Source: Coleofasciculus sp. S288 (GTDB lineage: Bacteria; Cyanobacteriota; Cyanobacteriia; Cyanobacteriales; Coleofasciculaceae). Taken from it: a DNA stretch of 6,189 nt. The notes under the pieces are model-generated. The model was given only the letters and a program-made list of their open reading frames with translations, was not told where the DNA came from and did not search any database. Position numbers and translations under genes: made by a program. The stretch is from contig JAIUYC010000270.1 of NCBI GenBank assembly GCA_020216575.1, forward strand, positions 1-6,189, given 5' to 3'. Positions 5,785 through 6,189 of the stretch are shown here, in pieces; positions within the stretch are counted from its first letter, which is position 1, and each line of letters starts with the position of its first letter.

Positions 5785-6036
5785 TCAATCTAAGGCAATT
5801 TGAGAACCCCATCGGTCTTGAGGGAGAAAAGATCGATCCATCGGAATTGGAGCAACGGGTTCAGTGAGGGTAAATTCGCCCTTCTCAATCCATTGCTTCA
5901 ATTCCAGCGCAACTTGCCGTGCGAGGAACAGACTAGCTAGGGGAGCAACTCGTACTGATTTGCCCTCAATGGCAATCCGACCCGTTTTCAGTTGAGCGTA
6001 ACTGACTAAACCGAAGGTAGGACGAACGCGCCTGGG
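5785..6036 (-). pseudogene. C-terminal fragment of a DUF39 homocysteine-biosynthesis protein
   Basis: The leftward frame encodes the C-terminal part of the DUF39 family from PRRVRPTFG (6036-6010) through VSYAQLKTGRI, APLASLFLARQVALELKQWI and the closing PVAPIPMDRSFLPQDRWGSQ, to TGA at 5787-5785. DUF39 proteins are linked to making homocysteine by sulfur transfer to aspartate semialdehyde in anaerobic archaea; cyanobacterial members are annotated as homocysteine biosynthesis proteins, with their role there inferred. About 83 residues of a protein usually near 390 are present. The frame continues right to a GTG at 6084, but those codons (6084-6037) are antisense to another part of the same gene, and a TAG at 6087-6085 closes the frame. 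No intact start exists. A leftward terminator lies at 5577-5541, as expected for this gene's end. Confidence 0.82.
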
Positions 6037-6189
6037 AAGGGACTCAACACTTCCCCTTACAAAAACGCCTTCCCAATCGGACACCTATTGGACCGGCTGC
6101 TACTCTTGCTTTAATTGGGGATGCCAAACAAATGAACCCTAAATGGGTGCGAGGTTGTTACTTCAAAACTTATGGACCTTCCGTCATGC
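6030..6189 (+). pseudogene. Internal fragment of the same DUF39 protein, in inverted orientation, cut by the window end
   Basis: The plus frame from 6030 reads AWEGTQHFPLQKRLPN, then TPIGPAATLALIGDAKQMNP, then KWVRGCYFKTYGPSVM up to the window edge: 53 residues of the central DUF39 domain. It includes the Cys of RGCYF (codon 6156-6158), a candidate for the catalytic sulfur-carrying residue of the family. Upstream the frame meets TAG at 6018-6020 with no start codon or SD, so this is an internal piece, not the beginning of a gene. In an intact protein this segment precedes the PRRVRP region encoded on the other strand to the left. The two pieces are therefore head to head, joined at about 6030-6036. 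A true intragenic inversion, an inverted duplication or a chimeric assembly would each give this picture. Confidence 0.82.

Noticed and set aside
3769..5890. CCCTTCTCAATC occurring at both 3769-3780 and 5879-5890
   Set aside because: One copy is in the ndhD promoter region and the other encodes part of the DUF39 C-terminus; the flanks differ, so this is probably coincidence.
6037..6084. The first 16 codons of the longest minus frame (from GTG 6084), as a genuine N-terminus of a 99-residue protein
   Set aside because: These bases encode the DUF39 segment on the plus strand, so the minus reading is antisense. There is no SD, and a stop codon lies directly upstream. Only the part from about 6036 leftward matches the family.
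6030..6189. A dedicated phase-variable invertible element like those run by site-specific invertases
   Set aside because: The shared arm at the join is only seven bases, no invertase gene is in the window, and the second boundary is not visible. It is kept as one possibility under the inversion finding, not called.

Overview
The window looks like a cyanobacterial chromosome fragment. It encodes a cyanobacterial-type NdhD subunit of the NDH-1 complex and a XisH/XisI pair. It also carries five perfect copies of the cyanobacterial palindrome GCGATCGC (HIP1), at 1049, 1433, 3239, 3615 and 5672, which is far more than chance. Filamentous, diazotroph-related lineages are the likeliest source because xisHI pairs are common there, but the genus cannot be fixed from the sequence alone.

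Layout from left to right. A 113-base leader carries a -10-like box. The overlapping pair xisH-xisI (114-853, +) follows. Convergent to it is a leftward unit made of a membrane-anchored di-heme c-type cytochrome (1630-3624, -) and then a HAD-superfamily phosphatase/phosphomutase-like gene (920-1585, -), 44 bases apart. A 212-base divergent intergenic region, rich in inverted and direct repeats, separates the cytochrome from ndhD (3837-5447, +). Next comes about 340 bases without a gene. It holds two facing terminators: a 10-bp hairpin for ndhD, and a hairpin with a U-tract for a leftward gene on the right.

The right end is the surprise. The minus strand from 6036 to 5785 encodes the C-terminal end of a DUF39 (homocysteine biosynthesis / aspartate-semialdehyde sulfurtransferase-like) protein. 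Immediately to its right the plus strand (6030-6189) encodes an internal part of the same family, ending at the window edge. The two pieces are head to head and share GCCTGGG at the join. Either the internal segment of one gene has been inverted, or this is an inverted chimera from amplification or assembly. As written the gene is broken: each coding frame meets a stop just beyond the join.

Functionally, NdhD works in thylakoid or plasma-membrane NDH-1 electron transport. The divergent di-heme cytochrome is also a redox protein, but a link between them is only inferred from position. The XisHI pair is an orphan here: no recombinase or excision element is visible in the window.
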